The notes under the pieces: model-generated
Seen by the model: the letters and a program-made list of their open reading frames with translations, nothing else
What the model was told of the DNA's origin: nothing
The model's database searches: none
Origin: Amoebidium appalachense
Taxonomy: Eukaryota > Ichthyosporea
NCBI GenBank assembly: GCA_963693365.1
Contig: CAVNZM010000001.1
Span: 2,418,001-2,482,000 of the forward strand
Direction: 5' to 3'
DNA length: 64,000 bases
Part shown: positions 1 to 13,150 of the stretch, one piece after another
How the letters are laid out: every line of letters starts with the position of its first letter
Position numbering within the stretch: position 1 is the first letter of the stretch
Made by a program: the position numbers and the translations under genes

Positions 1-288
1 AAAAACCATTGCAAGTTCAAAAACAAAAACAAAAAAAAAACATTGAGATCCCGTCGCTGGTTTCTCCTTTATTCAACGGATGACCCATCGAATGATACTG
101 GAAAACCACGGCCTTTGCAAGTTCAAAAAAAAAAAAAAGAAAGAAAAAAAAAAAAAAGAACAACAGCAAAAAAGCACCTCATTGACACAGTATCTCATAT
201 TCTCCGCATCCCCATGAAACCTACAAAAACGAGATTTGCTCTCTTCTCACTAGGTCAGCCGTAGTGTCAAGTTCGGTAAGACAGATGC
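1..288. other. A-rich low-complexity end of window
   Basis: This stretch lies beyond the stop codon of the coiled-coil gene, so it would be that gene's 3' flank. It holds several A-runs (around 27-40, 126-138 and 146-158). The phrase cctttgcaagttcaaaaa and close variants occur twice (near 10 and 112), so part of it may be a short duplicated unit. I see no gene here. Confidence 0.5.
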
Positions 289-930
289 CTACTCATCACC
301 CCCGTTTGCAAGAAGTGGCTCTGAGCGAGTCTTGCGCAAGAGCCTGGGTGTTTTTTCCTTTGTGTTTTCAACACCAGGACATACAGGCTCGGCATCAGAA
401 ACCACGGGTGCACTTTTCTTGCTGTCACCTTTGCCTTTGTTTGCCAGGTCCTTCACCCCACCAATCAAAGATGCTACCAGCCGGGCCTTCTTCTTCTTCA
501 GCTTGGCGGTGCCTTTGTACTCGACTGCTTCTGTTGTGTCTTCAGTTGCAGATCTGGAAGGGCTAGGTCCTCGGAAAGGTGTAGGTGCAGAAAACGGGCC
601 ACCCTCGGGTTTGGTTTCGATAGATGGGTACTATATGCAGGTTAGAGATTGTCAGTAATGGTACCCAATTTGGATGTGCGCCAATATAGAAACTAGTTGG
701 CGTATTTTTTACTACAGCCAGCCTTCTAGAAACATGATGCAGACACCATGCATTATCTGTGAATTGAGCTTGGGCATGGTGGGGTGTAACATTCCACTGC
801 AAAACTTACAACCCCACAAACAAAAGAGAACTCGCACACGGAAGGAACATCACTTAAGATAGAGTGAAAGAAAAAGACTCTAAGTTATGGATCAGTGGGG
901 TTCACCGAGTCATGGGGAAGGGGTAAAGGG

Positions 931-965
<35 letters not shown>

Positions 966-1088
966 GGGGGGAGGGAGGGGTCGTGACCCTGATGAAGGGG
1001 AAAAGGCGAAGGAGCAAGAGCTTTTGATTGTTTGTTTCGTTTTTTTTTTTTTTTTTTTTTTTTTTTTTGTTTTTTTTGCCCCGAAGCT

Positions 1089-1131
<43 letters not shown>

Positions 1132-1339
1132 GGTTGCAGTGAGAGACAAGGGAAATCAATACCAAGTTGTGAGTCATTTTAAAGCATTCGACGATTTATC
1201 ATCAAATTATGTTTTGCTTCTTTCTTTTAATTCCATTATTTTTGTGGGTAGGGCCGGGTGGATTTGGGGGGGGGGGGAAGGGGGGGAGTAGGAGGAGGGA
1301 GGGGGGCTGTGTACATGTGTGTGTGGGTTTTTTTTTTTT

Positions 1340-1386
<47 letters not shown>

Positions 1387-1705
1387 GGAGGGAGGAGAGG
1401 GGGGGGGCTTATTACGGAAGTAGTTTGCATGTCAGGCACGATGGCAGAGTCTGCATCCGAACCAGCAAAGCTGAAGGGGCAAGCCAAGGTGTAGGGGGAT
1501 GGTGTAGGGGGTCGAGATGGGTATGACGCGGTGGAGGGGACACTGTTGGTTCTTGCTGCGGGCCGGATGGTTGGATGGGTGGCAGCTAGGAGGGTGTCCA
1601 GTTTGGTGCTGAGTGACTGCACGCCCTGCATGTGGTGCATAAACTCCCGAAGAAGTTCATGCATGCCCTGTGTGTGCATGCATTGGGAACAGGCAGGGGT
1701 GGAGG

Positions 1706-1738
<33 letters not shown>

Positions 1739-1979
1739 GGGAGAAGAGAAGAGGGAGGGTGGGAAAGGGGTTGGGGAGGGGGGCGGGGAAGATAAAGGTG
1801 AGTATATGTGTATTCGTGGCACGGTGTTTTGGGGGGTAATGGTAAGGGGATGGGTGGGCGAGGCTATGGTGGTGGGATTCATGATAGTTATGGTGATAAG
1901 CAGATAGGACGGGGGAAAAGAAATTGATAGCGTGGAAATACACGGGTGGTAGGGGGTGGAGGCGAGGGGAAGGATTTGT

Positions 1980-2028
<49 letters not shown>

Positions 2029-3517
2029 GTGTATGAAGGGTGGAACCTGGTTTTACGCTTGTGGAATTTTAGTGGTTGGTATTGTGAATGTGATTTCAGC
2101 ATTTCAAAAGAATTTTAGTGTATTACTGAAATGCCCAGGCCTGCCGCACTGCACTTATACCAAATTGCACAGAGACACACCGGGTATAAATAGCTTGTGT
2201 GCACCACCACACATATACACACCCCACAAAAGCACATCCGCACACACACAGTTGCACATAAATAACTAGTATAATGTACATATATGTGGATATATGTGCC
2301 TATATGCCTCGACACATACATGCATATATGTGTGAAGTCACACACCTGCATTTCCACCTCCATCTGCCCCGTTCCCCCACCCTCCACCAAGTCTGCCAGC
2401 CTCTCTATGCCTCGAGTCACTTCCAGAAGCTTCTCCGATGTGTCTTCCTGCGCCCGCCGGCGATTGCTCTCTGATTGGTTGAGCTGCGCCTGCAGCACCT
2501 GCAGGGGATTTGGTTTCAGGGCATCTTCTAATCGGAAATAATGGGGTCTAATCAAGTAGATTGCACGTGAAAGGACTTGCAGCCGAAGAGCCGCGCGAAA
2601 TAACTATATATCGGATATTCAAGTAAAAAAACCAGCCTTGGGCGAAACGAGGTGCCCCCCCCTTCCCTTCCCCCCCCCCCCCCCCCCCTCCCCAACCCCC
2701 CCCCCCCAACACACACACACACACATATCTCACCCCCCACTTCTCTTTCTTCCTCTACAATTTCCATCTTGCAGCCTTCGCCACCCTTGCACAATTTCTG
2801 TATTCATTCTGATGTGTGTGGGTGGGTGGGTGTCATGGTTTATGGTGTGTGTGTTTGTGGGTGTGCACATGCATGCACATGGTGTGTGTGCGCGTGCGCG
2901 CGCGCGCGTACGCCTGACAAAGGTCAGTGCAGGAAAAAGAGGGGGGGGGAGGGGGGAGGGGGGGGAGGGGGGGGGGATGGGGACTGTTGCTTGCGTCTAG
3001 ATCGCCAAACACAAATGGACCCAGTTAGAGAAGAGAATTCTAAGTGTGGTAGATTACGGGGAAAGGATCCATGTGAGTGTTTGGACACTGTTGTTGTTGC
3101 GTGTGTATGTGTGTGTGTGTGTGTGTGTGTTCCCTTCTTTTCTTTTCCTTTCTTTCTTTCTTTTTCTTTTCTTTCTTTCTTTTTCTTTATTTCTTTCTTT
3201 TTTTTTTCTGTGGGGGGGGGGGGGGGGGGGGGGGGGGATGGGTTACTCACAGCATTCTTTCTTGCCTCGGCATCGAGCAGCTTGGCCATGGTAGCAGCAC
3301 TGGCCTTAAGCTCTGCAATCTGATTGGCTGCCTGCCCCATGGACTGTTCCAGAAGACGCCGCTGCTCACCTTCACGTGCCAGCTGCTCGTATGGCTCCTA
3401 TGTGTAGACACTGGGTGTCAGAATACACCCCTTCCCCCCCCCCCCCCTCCCCCCCCCTCCCCCCCCTTCCCCCCCCCCCCAAACACACACACGCCACCAC
3501 CACCACCACCATTACCA

Positions 3518-3550
<33 letters not shown>

Positions 3551-3668
3551 CCACCCCAACCCCATGCTCTGATCTTACCGTAACTTTCCACCTTTCCCCC
3601 CCTCTCTCCCACCCACCACACCCTTTGCCTCTAATATTATCCCCTTCCTACCTTTCCTAGCTTACCCC

Positions 3669-3704
<36 letters not shown>

Positions 3705-3823
3705 GGGGGTCCCCGTGAACTAAGTGCAATTTCTATCAATCTGTATTAGTTTTATTTATCTGAGTTCCTTTTACCCTCTTTCCGCCCCCATCCCTCCCCC
3801 CACCCCACCCCAATCCCCCCCCC

Positions 3824-3854
<31 letters not shown>

Positions 3855-5093
3855 ACACACGCCCATCCCTGGCCCCCGATTCCTCTCTTGTTCTCAAACA
3901 TGTATGTGAACTTTTCATATGAACAAATACTAAATCAGCGGTTAAATATAACTTGGCATAGCGCACAGCCATGTGCAATTGGACATTCCAAACCACCAGA
4001 AGTTATAATAACCCAATAAGCTATAAACAATAAATCCATGCACCTGCTTCACCAGCTCATCTATCCACTGAGCCACCAGTCTGTTCCTCTCCTCCACCCC
4101 CCTCAGATTCTCTCTCAGCTCATCGGCTAGGGCCATGGCTTCAGCTGCCTCCCTGCCCAGGTTTTGCTTTTCGCTCTCCATCTCACATAGCTGCAGCTAT
4201 AGGAAAAAGGAAAAGAATAAGTGGGTGCGTGAGCACGTGTGAGGGTGTGTGGGTGTGTCCACACGTGTGCTTGTGCATGTGTATGTGTGCGTGTGCATGC
4301 TTGCATAACGCCGGAGGAGGGGGGAGGGGGGGATATTTTAGTGTTTTTCCGGCGGGGGGCCGTGGACCTCCGCAGGGGAGGGAGGGGGGGGGGGGGAGGG
4401 GGGGGGGCATGTGAGTTTGTGTGCCTTGTGTGCATATATCGCATAATTCAAATATGTGTACATGCTGTGTATCTTTGTGAAATCATCATCAGTACTTGAA
4501 TATAAATTCACTAAGTATGCAAAGGCCCAGGAGCTAGGACCTAATGTGGATGTATGCGTGTTGTGTCCGTGGGGGCCCCCGGTATGTCCACACACACACA
4601 CACTACGACATACCGCCTAGGGCATAACCACCCACTCATGGAAAAATCATCCACCAACATCGGATGCCATATGCCCACACAAACATACAGCCGTTTACAT
4701 GTACACGTCCTTCTTCTCCGCACAGAGAGGTCACAATTCTATTCAATCATGTGCTCACACTTACCCTATAGTAGCTACTTCTGGGTCCAGAAACATGTTC
4801 ACACGAGTTTGCACGCTTTCTTCCATGCAACACACACGCACAGTACAGCTGGTTGAAAAGCTGGGCACACACATGACGGCATCCGAGTAGAACTGCACTA
4901 ACACACACACACACGCACACACACACACACACACACACACCTGCACTGCCGTGCACTGTGCCTGCATGTTGTCGTGCGCCTCCCTCCACCTCTGTGCCTC
5001 CTCTCTTGCCGCCCTCACTTCCATCCGCAAGCTCTCCAGTTCGGTCGTAGACCGGCTCTTAAGTTCACCGACGGCCTGAGAGAACATGGTGGT

Positions 5094-5142
<49 letters not shown>

Positions 5143-5389
5143 ATGGATTCTCCCGCGAGAGAAACGGGAATGTGGGAAGTGGTGTGTCAAAGTGTGCACG
5201 TGGCATGTGTTTGTGTTGAGTGGGCAAGACCAAAAGGGGTGGGTGTGTGTGTGGGTAGAGGGGGAGGGAGGCAGGGGGGAGGGGGGGGGGGGGGGGGGGG
5301 GTATAAAAAGAGAGGGAGCAGAATAAATAAGTTGTTTTTCGGGCTGTAGGCTGAGACAAGGGGGGAAAAGTGTGGCGGAACGTGCCCGA

Positions 5390-5467
<78 letters not shown>

Positions 5468-5988
5468 GGGGGGAAGGGGGGGGGGGGGGGGGGGGGGGGG
5501 GGTCAATGCTGCAAAAGAAGATATAGACTCGTTAGTTGAATATAGGGAGTGTTCGTCTTTCAACCTTAGGTTCCTTTCGAGTGTTCTCACAGCACAACAG
5601 CTTTTCATTTTCAGCCTCAATAGCAACGAAGTAAGGAATGTCTGCCTTCGGAATGGAAAGACCTCAAACCGTGCCCGTTGTATCAGTGCAAATATATGCC
5701 TTGAGAATCGGGCCTGGAAGGGAGAGGGGGGGGGGGGGAGGGGGAGGGGGGGGGGGAGGGGGGGGGGCTCACTACCTTGAGTGTGGCACGTGTGTCGCTG
5801 GCCACCCCCTCCAGAGCCTCTCCGAGTCTGTCGGCTGTGACGTCATTGGCCAGCTTGAGGGCTGAAATGTGCCCCTGCAGCTCCGCCTCCCTCAGCTGCA
5901 GTTGCCTTTTTAGGCAATCCACGTCATCACTCCCCACCGCAGTGCGCACAACAGACTTGATGCGCTCAACTTGATTGGTGGCCGTCAC
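289..5988 (-). CDS. Coiled-coil protein, C-terminal exons (5' end not found)
   Basis: I do not recognise the family. Minus-strand exons with GT-AG borders: 5776-5988, 4941-5075, 4044-4196, 3251-3397, 2346-2527, 1416-1667 and 289-630, the last ending in TAG. The first four exons are all phase 0 and encode Gln/Glu/Arg-rich heptad-like sequence (for example KRQLQLREAELQ, EVRAAREEAQRWREAHDN, LADELRENLRGVEERNR), typical of a long coiled coil. The last two exons are Ser/Pro-rich and then basic, with KLKKKKARLVASLIGGVKD, and end RSEPLLANGGDE. The phase between 3251-3397 and 2346-2527 does not match, so a short exon is probably missing between 2528 and 3250. Another in-frame candidate exon lies at 5593-5643 (AENEKLLCCENTRKEPK). 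Golgin-, kinesin-tail- or centrosome-type proteins are possible, but nothing seen decides. About 470 residues are visible. Confidence 0.7.
895..1400. repeat. Poly(G)/poly(T) composite tracts in an intron
   Basis: Runs of G (about 932-964, 1090-1130 and 1349-1385) alternate with runs of T (1039-1068 and 1327-1348). In each composite the T-run lies 5' of the G-run on the plus strand. The tracts lie in the last intron of the coiled-coil gene. Frames reading poly-Gly, poly-Pro or poly-Phe here are repeat translations. Confidence 0.9.
5391..5502. repeat. (GT)n microsatellite running into a G-tract
   Basis: About 37 GT units are followed directly by a G-run interrupted by AA. This lies in an intron of the coiled-coil gene and follows the general (GT)n-then-G order seen across the window. 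Confidence 0.95.
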
Positions 5989-7151
5989 CTGAAAGTGGGA
6001 AGTGGGCATCGGTTGGTTAGTAAGTTGTGTATTCGATTGTTGGCACATTGGGTTCTACAAATTGGTTGGTCCACTAAATCCATACAGGGGTGGTCTAACG
6101 TTAAGATTTTCCGAAATTTTAAGATTCTCTCGCTAGAAATTTTAGAAAATATAAAATTCTAGCTGGCTAGCCCCCACGGTACATATGAAAATTATGAATT
6201 TCCTGGTGTCCTGGTGGGCTAGGGGGGTCTGGAAATAAGATTCCAGCACACTGCAGCCAAAATTGACGTTATTATAAATTCGGCCTACCCCTGTATTTCC
6301 ATTGGCTGTGCACCGGTGACTGCATCCAACCCAATAGTTTGCCAAAAGCTGCATAGTCGCTACATTGCCCTGCAGAGCCAAAATTCTATAAATATCACAT
6401 GATTCCTAATTTCTTTTCCTTTCCACCTGCCCCCCTCCCCCCCCCCCCCCCTCCTCCCCCCCCCCCCCCCCCCTCCCCACTTCCCCCAACCACCACCACC
6501 ACCACCACCCTCCACCCCCTGCACGTTGCCCTCATACAAATCCCTTGACCTTCAGTTACCGTCCAGACCCTGCAAGCCTACCCCTGTTCTCTACGTTCGG
6601 GTTCAAAGAGACATGGCAGGGCAAAAAAAACTGCAAACAAAATGACTCTCTAACGAGAAAAAGATATGTTATAATGGTCAAACACGTTTATACTGGCACA
6701 ATACAATTAGTACCCACAATGTTGATAAGCCTATTTTGAGTGTAGTTAACTAACTTAGCGTAACAGGAGCTTACCATAGAAGATTTGGAATTGCCAGGAA
6801 ACAAACACAATAGATCATAGACAATCACTTTCTGAGCTCAGACCCTCATACTCTTGTTTGTGTGCGTGGTGTGTAGCACTGCGTGTCTGCATGTGTGTGC
6901 ATGTGTGCGCGCGGGCGCGTGCGTGTGCGTGTATGCATTTCGCTGCCTCTTTGTGTAATGATTTTTAAATTTAGTAAAGTTTAATGTTACGCTTAAAATT
7001 ATTTTGGGATGAGGAGGGGAAATGGGGGGAGTATAATTACAAGAGAGGAGGGGGGGGGGGGGGAGGGGGGGAGGGGGGGAGGGGACGGGGGGGGTACCCG
7101 TGATGGAGGGGGAAAGGGCCAAAGGGGAGCAGAGGGATGAGGGGGAGAGGG

Positions 7152-7191
<40 letters not shown>

Positions 7192-8146
7192 CTCGAACGC
7201 ACCATTGCTTCGCTAACGACCGTGTGAGTGACAGCTGCAGGGAAAGAAATGCCCAGAGACACAGCCCTCTTGGGCAGAGAGAAAATGGACGGCATGGTGG
7301 TCGTGTGGTGGTTTGGGGGCTGTTATGCTTTGCTAAAAACAAATAAAACAAAAAGCGGGGGGGAGGGGGGAGGGGGGGAGAAGAACACAATAAAGCACTT
7401 TGGCGGTTACGAATTTTAGAAACGAACAAAAGTAGGTATGTTGAGAGTAAATTAAATAAATAGTGCGTAGCCCAAGAGTAAATCAACGTCTGCAAAAGGT
7501 GTCGTTTTGGATCATCGGCGGCCCCGGGGGTTGGGTTCGTTCACACAGGTTACGGGGATGTTTCGACTAGGCTTGATTGTAAAATTTTCCGGTCAAGGAC
7601 CAAAAAAACGATAAACAACAACAAATAAAGCCCACCCGTCTTGGTTTAAATGGAACCATATGGCTATCGTTCACAAATATAGAAAGTCTTTCCAGCGTGC
7701 TGCAAAGGGAGTTTATCCAACTGGAAAATTTTGAATATGCTGCTAAGAACTGCCGTAATGGTTAAGTATTGTTAAACATACCCCGTACAAAATGATTGTT
7801 CGTTTCTCTCTTGTCAAAAAGCTTCGGGGAAAAGACAAACAAACAAACAAACAAAAAAAGAAGAAGAAAGTTTGAAGAGCAAATAAAAAGAACTGCTGCC
7901 TACTGGTTTCAGCTCTGCCGTTTTATGTTTGCCTCATGACCTGAGCTTGACGTGGCCTGAATGTGCCCGGGCAAATAGCAGTATAAACGAAAGAAACTCA
8001 GTGGCAGCGTTTTAAACATTAAATTTAAAATTACCCAGCCTCCACGGAACGGTTGAGTACCTCTCTATTTGATCAGGTACTTCCACAGCATACGTAGTAA
8101 ACACCTGTCAAAAATAATGTCACGTACCCCAGTTGCCCAGCTGAGC

Positions 8147-8287
8147 TCAAGGTGACATAAGCAGTTTGCTGAGCCCAATGAACCTCTTCCCCAATTTTTT
8201 CGGCACGAAGACCTGACGTGGCTGAAGCCACTCGTTATCGTGGACAGTGAGAATCCGTTCCGTGTACCTCGTTTGAACATTTCCTCA
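8147..8287 (-). pseudogene. Possible gene or transposon relic (VHDNEWLQPRQVF)
   Basis: On the minus strand a frame open for about 47 codons ends in TGA and reads like ordinary protein: TRYTERILTVHDNEW followed by LQPRQVFVPKKLGKRF. Its amino-acid use is unlike the repeat-encoded frames nearby. The frame is closed by a stop just upstream and no convincing splice acceptor or start is seen. A decayed mobile-element fragment or an isolated exon are both possible. Confidence 0.3.
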
Positions 8288-8465
8288 ATCTCCACCCAAG
8301 CACCGGCCTCCCCTTCAGAACAGCAAAGCTTCTCCCCCCCCCCCCCCCCCTCTCTCTCTCCCTCCCCTTCAACACACATTTTTTTTTGGTTTCAAATAAA
8401 TAGCATGTGTGGTGCGTCCTTGCGTGTGCCTTGTCTATGTGTGTGTGTTTTTTCTGGTGGGGAGG

Positions 8466-8500
<35 letters not shown>

Positions 8501-8891
8501 CAACGAAATGGTCGGTCATGAGGGCGAGCAAGCCGTCAGGGAAAAAGCATGTGCACGCTGCATTTTCTCGGTAACTACAGGACAATTTTGACCCCTAACA
8601 TATATGCATGGGCAAGTGCAAACACCAGAGATCACGAAGCAGTGCAGGACTCAGCTCTCAGCCTATTTGTGCTCGTGCGTAGATGCATGTGTGGGCGCGC
8701 GTGTGTGAGCGTGCACTTGCGTGTGTGTATGCACATGCGTGTGGTGGTGGTTGTGGCGTGTGTGTGTGTGTGCGCGTCTGGTTGTGGTGGTGGTGGTGTG
8801 TGTGTGGCTGTGTGTGTGCACGGTGTGTGTGTGTGTGTGTTGGTGTGTGTTTGTGTATGACATTGCGTGTGTTCTTTGGGGCGGGGTGGGG

Positions 8892-8925
<34 letters not shown>

Positions 8926-9393
8926 GGGGGGGTGCAATGGATACAACCTGGGAATAAGGATGAAAGTGAGCTGCGTGGAGAAGCCACCCACGAGTGTACA
9001 GCTGTACACATATGCGTGCGAAAGTGTAAGTTCGCATTATTGGGAGGTTACCCGCAAGATTATGTGTGATGCAGTAGTAGCGCACTCAGGGTTATATGTG
9101 ACAAGCACCCACCCACCGTTGCATGTGGGGCTTGCATGGTTGTATATTTGGCCTCCAGGGCATACGACACTCGAGGACAAATGCCTCTAAGCACCCCCAC
9201 CAGAACCACACTGTGACCGGTCACAGCACAAGAAGAAAGAAAACAAATAATGAAAAAAGCAAAACAACGGTGAAACTTGTCATGATTGAACGGGCATACA
9301 TCCCACCAAGCAATAATATGTCCAAAGTTCCAAAGGGCATGTGTATAAGTGTAGTAGTATGTGGCGCGTAACCATAATGTGTTTGTGTGATTG

Positions 9394-9435
<42 letters not shown>

Positions 9436-9582
9436 AAAACTACCATGATCACACGTGCATATATACAACAATCTAACGGCACATTCTTGATGTTGGCAGA
9501 GTCTCAGAGCCGGCATTCGTTGCTAATCTCTCCACCTGACTAAGGTGCTCTTACATCATCTCGAACTGAGCGGCATCCTGTT

Positions 9583-9632
<50 letters not shown>

Positions 9633-9887
9633 GTCACAGAAAGAAGGGACGGGGATCATGTGAGCACAGATATGTCATCAAACCAACCGACCCCCACCGA
9701 TCCATATATACACCTACTCACACACATGGAAACTACTAAAACATATAACTGCAGCACGATCGATCCCCCCCCTCCCCTCCCACCCCCCCCCACAGCCCGG
9801 CAAGGTCCCACCCCTTTCTTCTTTTCCTTTACCCCTCCCCCACTCCCTCTCTCTTCCTTCCCCTTCACCTCTCTCTCTTCGTGAATT

Positions 9888-9923
<36 letters not shown>

Positions 9924-10077
9924 AAGGGGGGGGGGGGGGGGGGGGGGGGGGGAGGACCGCAGACCACTCGACCACCACAGAGATACCGAGATATACACAA
10001 AAACTGGTGAATCGAAGGCAGTCACCGAGCAATCAGATATAAACGGAGACATAATTGGGAGAATTGGGGCATGGTAT

Positions 10078-10079
<2 letters not shown>

Positions 10080-10112
<33 letters not shown>

Positions 10113-10185
10113 TGTGTGTGGTTGTGGTTGTGGTTGTGGTTGTGGTGGTGGTGGTGGTGGTGGGGGGGGGAAGGGGGGGGGGGGA
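10080..10185. repeat. Graded T -> TG -> TTG/TGG -> G tract
   Basis: On the plus strand the composition passes in one direction from a T-run through (TG)n, (GGTTGT)n and (GGTGGT)n to G-runs. It is the clearest single example of the polarity described in the findings. Confidence 0.95.
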
Positions 10186-10489
10186 AGCAATCATGTGGTA
10201 AATCAAGCACAAGGTGTACTCTGTGAACATAACTGCACACGCCCTCTGTTGTTTTGTTTTGACGAATGCCTGTGTCTATATTGCCCACAGAAGACAACAC
10301 ACGCCCACACAAATCCACACCAACCTTGCGTACACACACATCTCTCCGTCTTCACCCATGCCCCCAAACAGCCATATGTGCACACACATGCACACGTGAA
10401 GGTTTGACACGATTTTAAAGATAACTAAGCGCACAATCATGATGTGCAAACACAAAGCAAATATGCCAAGCATACACCAAGGACATGCA

Positions 10490-10979
10490 TCATAAACAAA
10501 GCAGTATTTCACGGACCATGGGGGGGCGCTGCCCTTGCTGGTTCTGGTTGCCGCCCTGCTGGCGCTTGTCGATGTTGTCTGCCAGCACGTGGCTGCGGAA
10601 CGACAGGAACTTTGTCATCTCGATCACCTGGTGGTACACGGACGGTATTTGCGTACCCATGATTACCGTGCCCTGTGTGAGAGAAATAGGTTAGCATAGA
10701 GAAGACCCCCTCCCCCCCCCCCAACCACAGACACACCCACCACAAAGGGAAAAAAAAAAAAAAAAAAAAAAAAAGAACAATACATCACTACTACACTGCC
10801 CCCCCCCCCCCCCTCTCCTTTCCTTATTTTCTCCATTAGCTTTTTAGTTTGACCACCTGCAATCAGCCTCGAACTAATATTTGCCCACATCCAACCCTTC
10901 AAGTCCTACCCTGTACACTGACATGTCCTCCCTTCCCCCCTCCACACACCCTTTCCTCCCTCCCACCCCCATCCCCTCA

Positions 10980-11030
<51 letters not shown>

Positions 11031-11164
11031 CTGTTTTGAGTCGATCTTTGCGTCCAGCCTTGCATTGCGGATCAGATTGACGATCCAGATCTCAGCCTCC
11101 TCCGGTGTCATGTTCAGCTTCTCACCCAACATCCTGCACACACAAATGTAAGCCCCCATTTCCT

Positions 11165-11217
<53 letters not shown>

Positions 11218-11902
11218 ACAAACCCCCCCCCCCCAAAAAACCCACCACGACTACCACACCACACACAAATCGAGTTCCCCTCTCTGACCCAAACAGAGAC
11301 CAAACCAAACAGCACGCCTAAGTCCGCATCACACCCAAACCCACATAGATATGTCCGTCTTCCAACCCTCCCTCTGTTCACCAATACCCCACCCACTCCA
11401 GAACGGAATGTTCCACCCCCCCCCCCCCCCCCCCCCTCTGGCCCCTCCCAAGCTGCCCCAAAAACACCACCACCATCACAAACACCCAAGAAAGCCCCAC
11501 TTACTCCTTCCCCCCCCCCCCCCCCCCCCCCCCCAAAACCCAATATACACACAACAGCCACCCACCCCCTATCCACCCACCACCTGCGCAAGCACACCAC
11601 AGGCACTCCCCCCCCCCCCCCCCCAACCACCACCCACAGAGATACTCACGAGATGCTGATGACCTGGTGGATGCGGCAGTAGTTCTCGAAGATGAAAAGA
11701 CGGGCATTCTCGATGAACTCGTCCCGGCACGACACAAGGAAGAAGTCGTTGGACAGCACCTGCACAACCCTAACTCAGATCATGCTACTCCCAGCCCAGA
11801 ATGTTGGCCCCCCCCCCCCCCCACACGCACACACACGAAGCCCCCACACACATGCCCACAAACCCACCACAAGGCATCCACACCACTCCTCCACTTCCCA
11901 TA

Positions 11903-11944
<42 letters not shown>

Positions 11945-13104
11945 AATCACACACACACACACACCATCTCGCACTCGCGCAGCTTCTGCTGTGCGGCGTC
12001 AAAGTCGAAGTTGACGAGCAGGCACTCGAGGAACTCTGTGATGGGGTCCTTGTAGCGGTAGCTCTCCTGCTGGATGGCGCGCACCAGCTCCTTGACCACG
12101 TTGCGCCGGCGCTTGTTTGTCATGACGGCCGTGGTCAGGTAGCGCAGGATGTGAGGGCAGGTGGACTGGATGGTGGTCAGGTACTGCGGCTGGAAGAACA
12201 TATCGATGATGGCGTCCCGGCCCTTGGGGTGGTTGAAGAACACAAACAGCCCCCAGTGGATCAGCCACGTCCGCTGGTGCAGCTGCTGCAGCGCCTGCGG
12301 CCCCGCTGTGTACGGAAAGTGGAGATTACGTGTCAAGATAGAGAAGCAACGTGTCAAATATCGGGAAAACAGCTCATAAATTCTTTCTTCCCCCCCCCCC
12401 CCCCCCCCTCCCTTCCCCCCGGGAAATATCCTTCAAAAACGCATGTTGGAATTGTCTCAGATACAAAAAAGTCGTCTCCTCCCCCCCCCCCCCCCCCCCC
12501 CCCCCAAGCCCCGAACTAAAACCCTCTAGAAAAGAAAACCCCCACCGGAAATGGCAAAAAGACCCCATACATCACATTACAAAAGCACTGAAAAAGTCTG
12601 AGCCCCCCCCCCCCCCCCCCCCCTCAAAATATATATTCAGAACCATCTTTGGTTACAACCCCCCCTCCCCCCCCCCTCCCTCCCTATACCTGCCTACCGC
12701 GATGGTCAGACCCAGCCACATATCCCCTAGATAAACGCATACACAGGAAAAAAATAACAAGCCAAAAAAAAAAAAACAGACAAACAAACAAACAAAAAAA
12801 ACCCAACAACACAAGCAAGCACACAGCACTATGAACCTAAGACAGGCGCATACTTGGTGTCTTTGAGTCGATGCTGTCCCTCAGGCGGTTCATGTCCTCC
12901 ATGGCCGTCTCCCAGTTCTGCATCAGAATCTCTGCTGCAAACTTGCCCCACAGCGCACTGAACAGCTTGTCGTTGTCCGTGCTCTGCATACCCCAGCAAA
13001 CGTGAGAAGAGGCACGCGCAACAGGGGGAACAGAGGCAGCATGTAACAATATGGAGGAGGAAGGAAGAGAGGAAGGGGGAGGGGGGGGGGGGGGGGGGGG
13101 GGGG

Positions 13105-13150
<46 letters not shown>

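Larger units (their letters stand above)
5989..10489. other. Repeat-rich stretch without a recognised gene
   Basis: This region separates the coiled-coil gene from the end of eIF3e. It may hold further 5' exons of the coiled-coil gene. One weak candidate near 6340-6380 on the minus strand has an acceptor ctctgcag followed by GNVATMQLLANYW. The rest is G/C homopolymer (6430-6475, 7055-7190, 8330-8350, 8468-8499, 8893-8935), (GT)n (8755-8860, 9399-9433, 9583-9631, 9890-9922) and AT-rich DNA at 7380-8060. I see no RNA gene. Confidence 0.5.

Noticed and set aside
895-2102. Long Gly-, Pro- and Phe-rich open reading frames on both strands
   Set aside because: They are translations of G/C and T/A homopolymers, open in several frames and on both strands at once, with no conserved sequence.
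9475-9587. Terminal exon on the minus strand (VERLATNAGSETLPTSRMCR) with a micro-exon upstream
   Set aside because: The two pieces do not join in frame and no further exons were found.
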